Source: Perca fluviatilis (lineage: Eukaryota; Chordata; Actinopteri; Perciformes; Percidae). From it: DNA of 64,000 nucleotides. Below the pieces are notes generated by a model. The model ran no database searches. It was not told the origin of the DNA and saw only the letters and a program-made list of their open reading frames with translations. This document shows positions 62,410 through 64,000 of the stretch, one piece after another. Each line of letters opens with the position of its first letter. The stretch's first letter is position 1. The position numbers were made by a program, and so were the translations under genes. The stretch spans positions 4,599,346-4,663,345 of the forward strand of contig NC_053128.1 in the NCBI RefSeq assembly GCF_010015445.1. Direction: 5' to 3'.

Positions 62410-62830
62410 AACGGGCCCTCGCAACTCCGGTTATGGTGGCGGTACTGGCGGGACGCCTGTCGACATGGTCCTACATTTGTATGATAATCAGACAGTGCAC
62501 AGAGTGCGGGGCGATCAATACGATGTATTGCAAAAACTTCCCGTTTAACGGCGTTTCATGGAAATTTAATGCCTTACCATTTTGTACGGGGGGCTATTGA
62601 GCCAATTTGGAACGCCGAAGCCCCAGACCCCAATCAGAACTTTTACCATTAACTTTTTACCATTTCTGATAAGTGGCCAAGTTTCAGAAGTTCTCGAGCA
62701 TGCTTAGGCCCTCAAATTTGTGATTCATTTGGACTAAGAAAAATAATAAAAGGAGTAATTTCAATAGGGCCTTCTTCGACTGACGATGGCAGTGCTCGGA
62801 CCCTAAATATGAATTGTATCAGGTGCAGAC
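62410..62830. mobile_element. GGTCCGAGCA family repeat, copy 2
   Basis: Shares both ends with 3951-4950 in opposite order (GGCCCTCGCAACTCC and ACTGGCGGGACGCC on the left; TAGGGCCTTCTTCGACTG and GTGCTCGGACC on the right). Shorter inside. Confidence 0.6.
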
Positions 62831-62999
62831 TTATATATGTTTTAGATCAGTTGTCAGACTGTCCTTCATAATCAACTTAATCCCATAATGTCTGAGTTGA
62901 CACTCTACCTGTTTTGCACCAGTTTTGCAGGCACAAAGTGTTGTGTATAAAGGAAGCTGTAAATGTCTTGGGAACAGTCAAGCTACCTGTGGAAGAAGA

Positions 63000-64000
63000 G
63001 CATGCTGACCTGTGGCATCGAAGACTGGTTTTAGGGTAGTGGAACATTCTCTGGCAGGGAGGGTAGCAAAGCTAGTGGGAGAGGTGGAGCGCTACCAACT
63101 AGATATAGTTGTGGTGCTTTGTTATTAAGCTTCTGTGCCAGTCATGAATTAGCCATAACAAACACCATGTTCAAGCAAATGGTGATTTGTAAGTGTACTT
63201 GATACCAAAACACCTTAGGCCAAAGATCAGCAATCGACTTTGGGGACATAAAATCACAAATCATGTGACCGTTTGTCTTGGAAAGAGAAGAGCAGAGAGG
63301 AGCACAGCTGTCAACTGATCACCACCTGGTGGTGAGTTGGATCAGAAGGTGGGGGAGACTGCAGTGTAAACCCAAATGGGAGTTTGCCCATCCAGTCTAC
63401 ATGTGTTTTGTGGATTTGGCGAAAGCGTCTGACTGTGTCCTGTGGGAGTATGGGTTACCGGGATCGTTGCTATGAGCCATCTGGTCCTTACACGACCAGA
63501 GTGAGAGCTTTGTCTGTATTCTCAGAACAAAGTTGGACTCTGCCAGAGTGTTCCTTTGTTACCGTTTTGTTTGTTTAATCAGGGGGTTTTTTTTTGGGGG
63601 GGGAGGAGAGGGGGGGGGTTTTTGGGGCCCATTTTTTTTTCCCCTTTTTGTAGATGTATGGTTCTGTTGTCGGGGGGGGGGGGGGGGGGGGGGGGGTTGA
63701 GAAGGTTTTTTCATCAGACTGTGGCCTTCAGCATGCACTGGGGCTGTTTGCAGTCAAGTGTGAAGTAATCGGCATGAGAGGCAGCCGCTCTTAAGTCTCT
63801 GCCAGAAAACGATTGATTTCTCCATCCAGGTTGGGAGTGAGTTGCTGCCCCAAGGGAAGGCGTTCATGTATCTTGTGGGTCTTGCTCTCATGTGGATGAA
63901 ATGATGCGAGTGTTCGACAAGCGGATTAGTGCTGTTTTCGGAGGTTGTAGGCTGGATTGTTGTGGTATGCCGGAAGGCAGAGCTTTCAATCTACTTTTTG
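63000..64000 (+). pseudogene. Decayed LINE (endonuclease and RT fragments)
   Basis: Short in-frame pieces of one LINE: KLVGEVERYQLDIV (63075-63115, endonuclease start), PVYMCFVDLAKASDCVLWEYGLPGSLL-type block (63390-63475, reverse transcriptase box FVDL.KA.D), then GSELLPQGKAFMYLGVL-like sequence in broken frames (63830-63900). Frameshifts, deletions and a G/T homopolymer block at 63575-63700 destroy it. It continues past the window edge. Confidence 0.75.
63575..63700. repeat. G/T homopolymer block
   Basis: T(9), G(9), G(9), T(9) and a G run of about 26, in 125 bases. The surrounding LINE would not contain this; it looks like a sequencing or consensus error. Confidence 0.6.

Overview
This window is vertebrate nuclear DNA. 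Three genes with small exons and canonical GT/AG introns sit in a very repeat-rich, AT-leaning background. The repeat types (L2-like and L1-like LINE remnants, tRNA-derived SINEs, hAT and Tc1-like miniature elements, long CA/GA/AT microsatellites) and the protein matches point to a ray-finned fish, most likely a percomorph teleost. I see no bacterial operons, CRISPR arrays or functional tRNA/rRNA genes.

Gene layout. naif1 lies on the minus strand (13041 down to 8844). It encodes a nuclear Myb/SANT-like protein known to descend from a PIF/Harbinger transposon protein. slc25a25 (SCaMC-2, the calcium-regulated mitochondrial ATP-Mg/phosphate carrier) lies head-to-head with it on the plus strand (19158 to 46442). 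It has a long EF-hand first exon, a second alternative first exon at 29696-29932, and seven further exons after the common EF-hand-2 exon at 36461. uap1l1 (UDP-GlcNAc pyrophosphorylase-like) starts at 52041 on the plus strand and runs off the right edge; its first four exons (278 codons) are present. From memory, NAIF1 and SLC25A25 are also neighbours on human 9q34, and UAP1L1 is on the same arm, so the pair looks like old synteny.

Region by region. 1-8.2 kb: intergenic, built mainly of miniature DNA transposons and an L2-like LINE tail. 8.4-13.3 kb: naif1. 13.3-18.3 kb: microsatellite, SINE and hAT pieces. 18.3-19.2 kb: slc25a25 promoter area with a CCAAT-rich inverted repeat. 19.5-36.5 kb: a 17-kb first intron full of nested transposons, a 631-bp foldback element and the alternative promoter/exon. 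36.6-40.0 kb: an intron with about 1.7 kb of microsatellite and purine-rich sequence. The coding exon that should complete EF-hand 3 is not found here. 40-46.4 kb: carrier-domain exons. 46.4-48.7 kb: 3' UTR area. 48.7-54.5 kb: two large arrays of the same 46-bp repeat, in opposite orientation, on either side of uap1l1 exon 1. 54.5-64 kb: uap1l1 introns with an LTR-like element, SINE, L1-like and L2-like fragments.

I found no clearly new biological system. The strongest leads are the inverted 46-bp arrays around uap1l1 exon 1, the missing slc25a25 exon, the alternative first exon of slc25a25, and the Harbinger-like foldback element.
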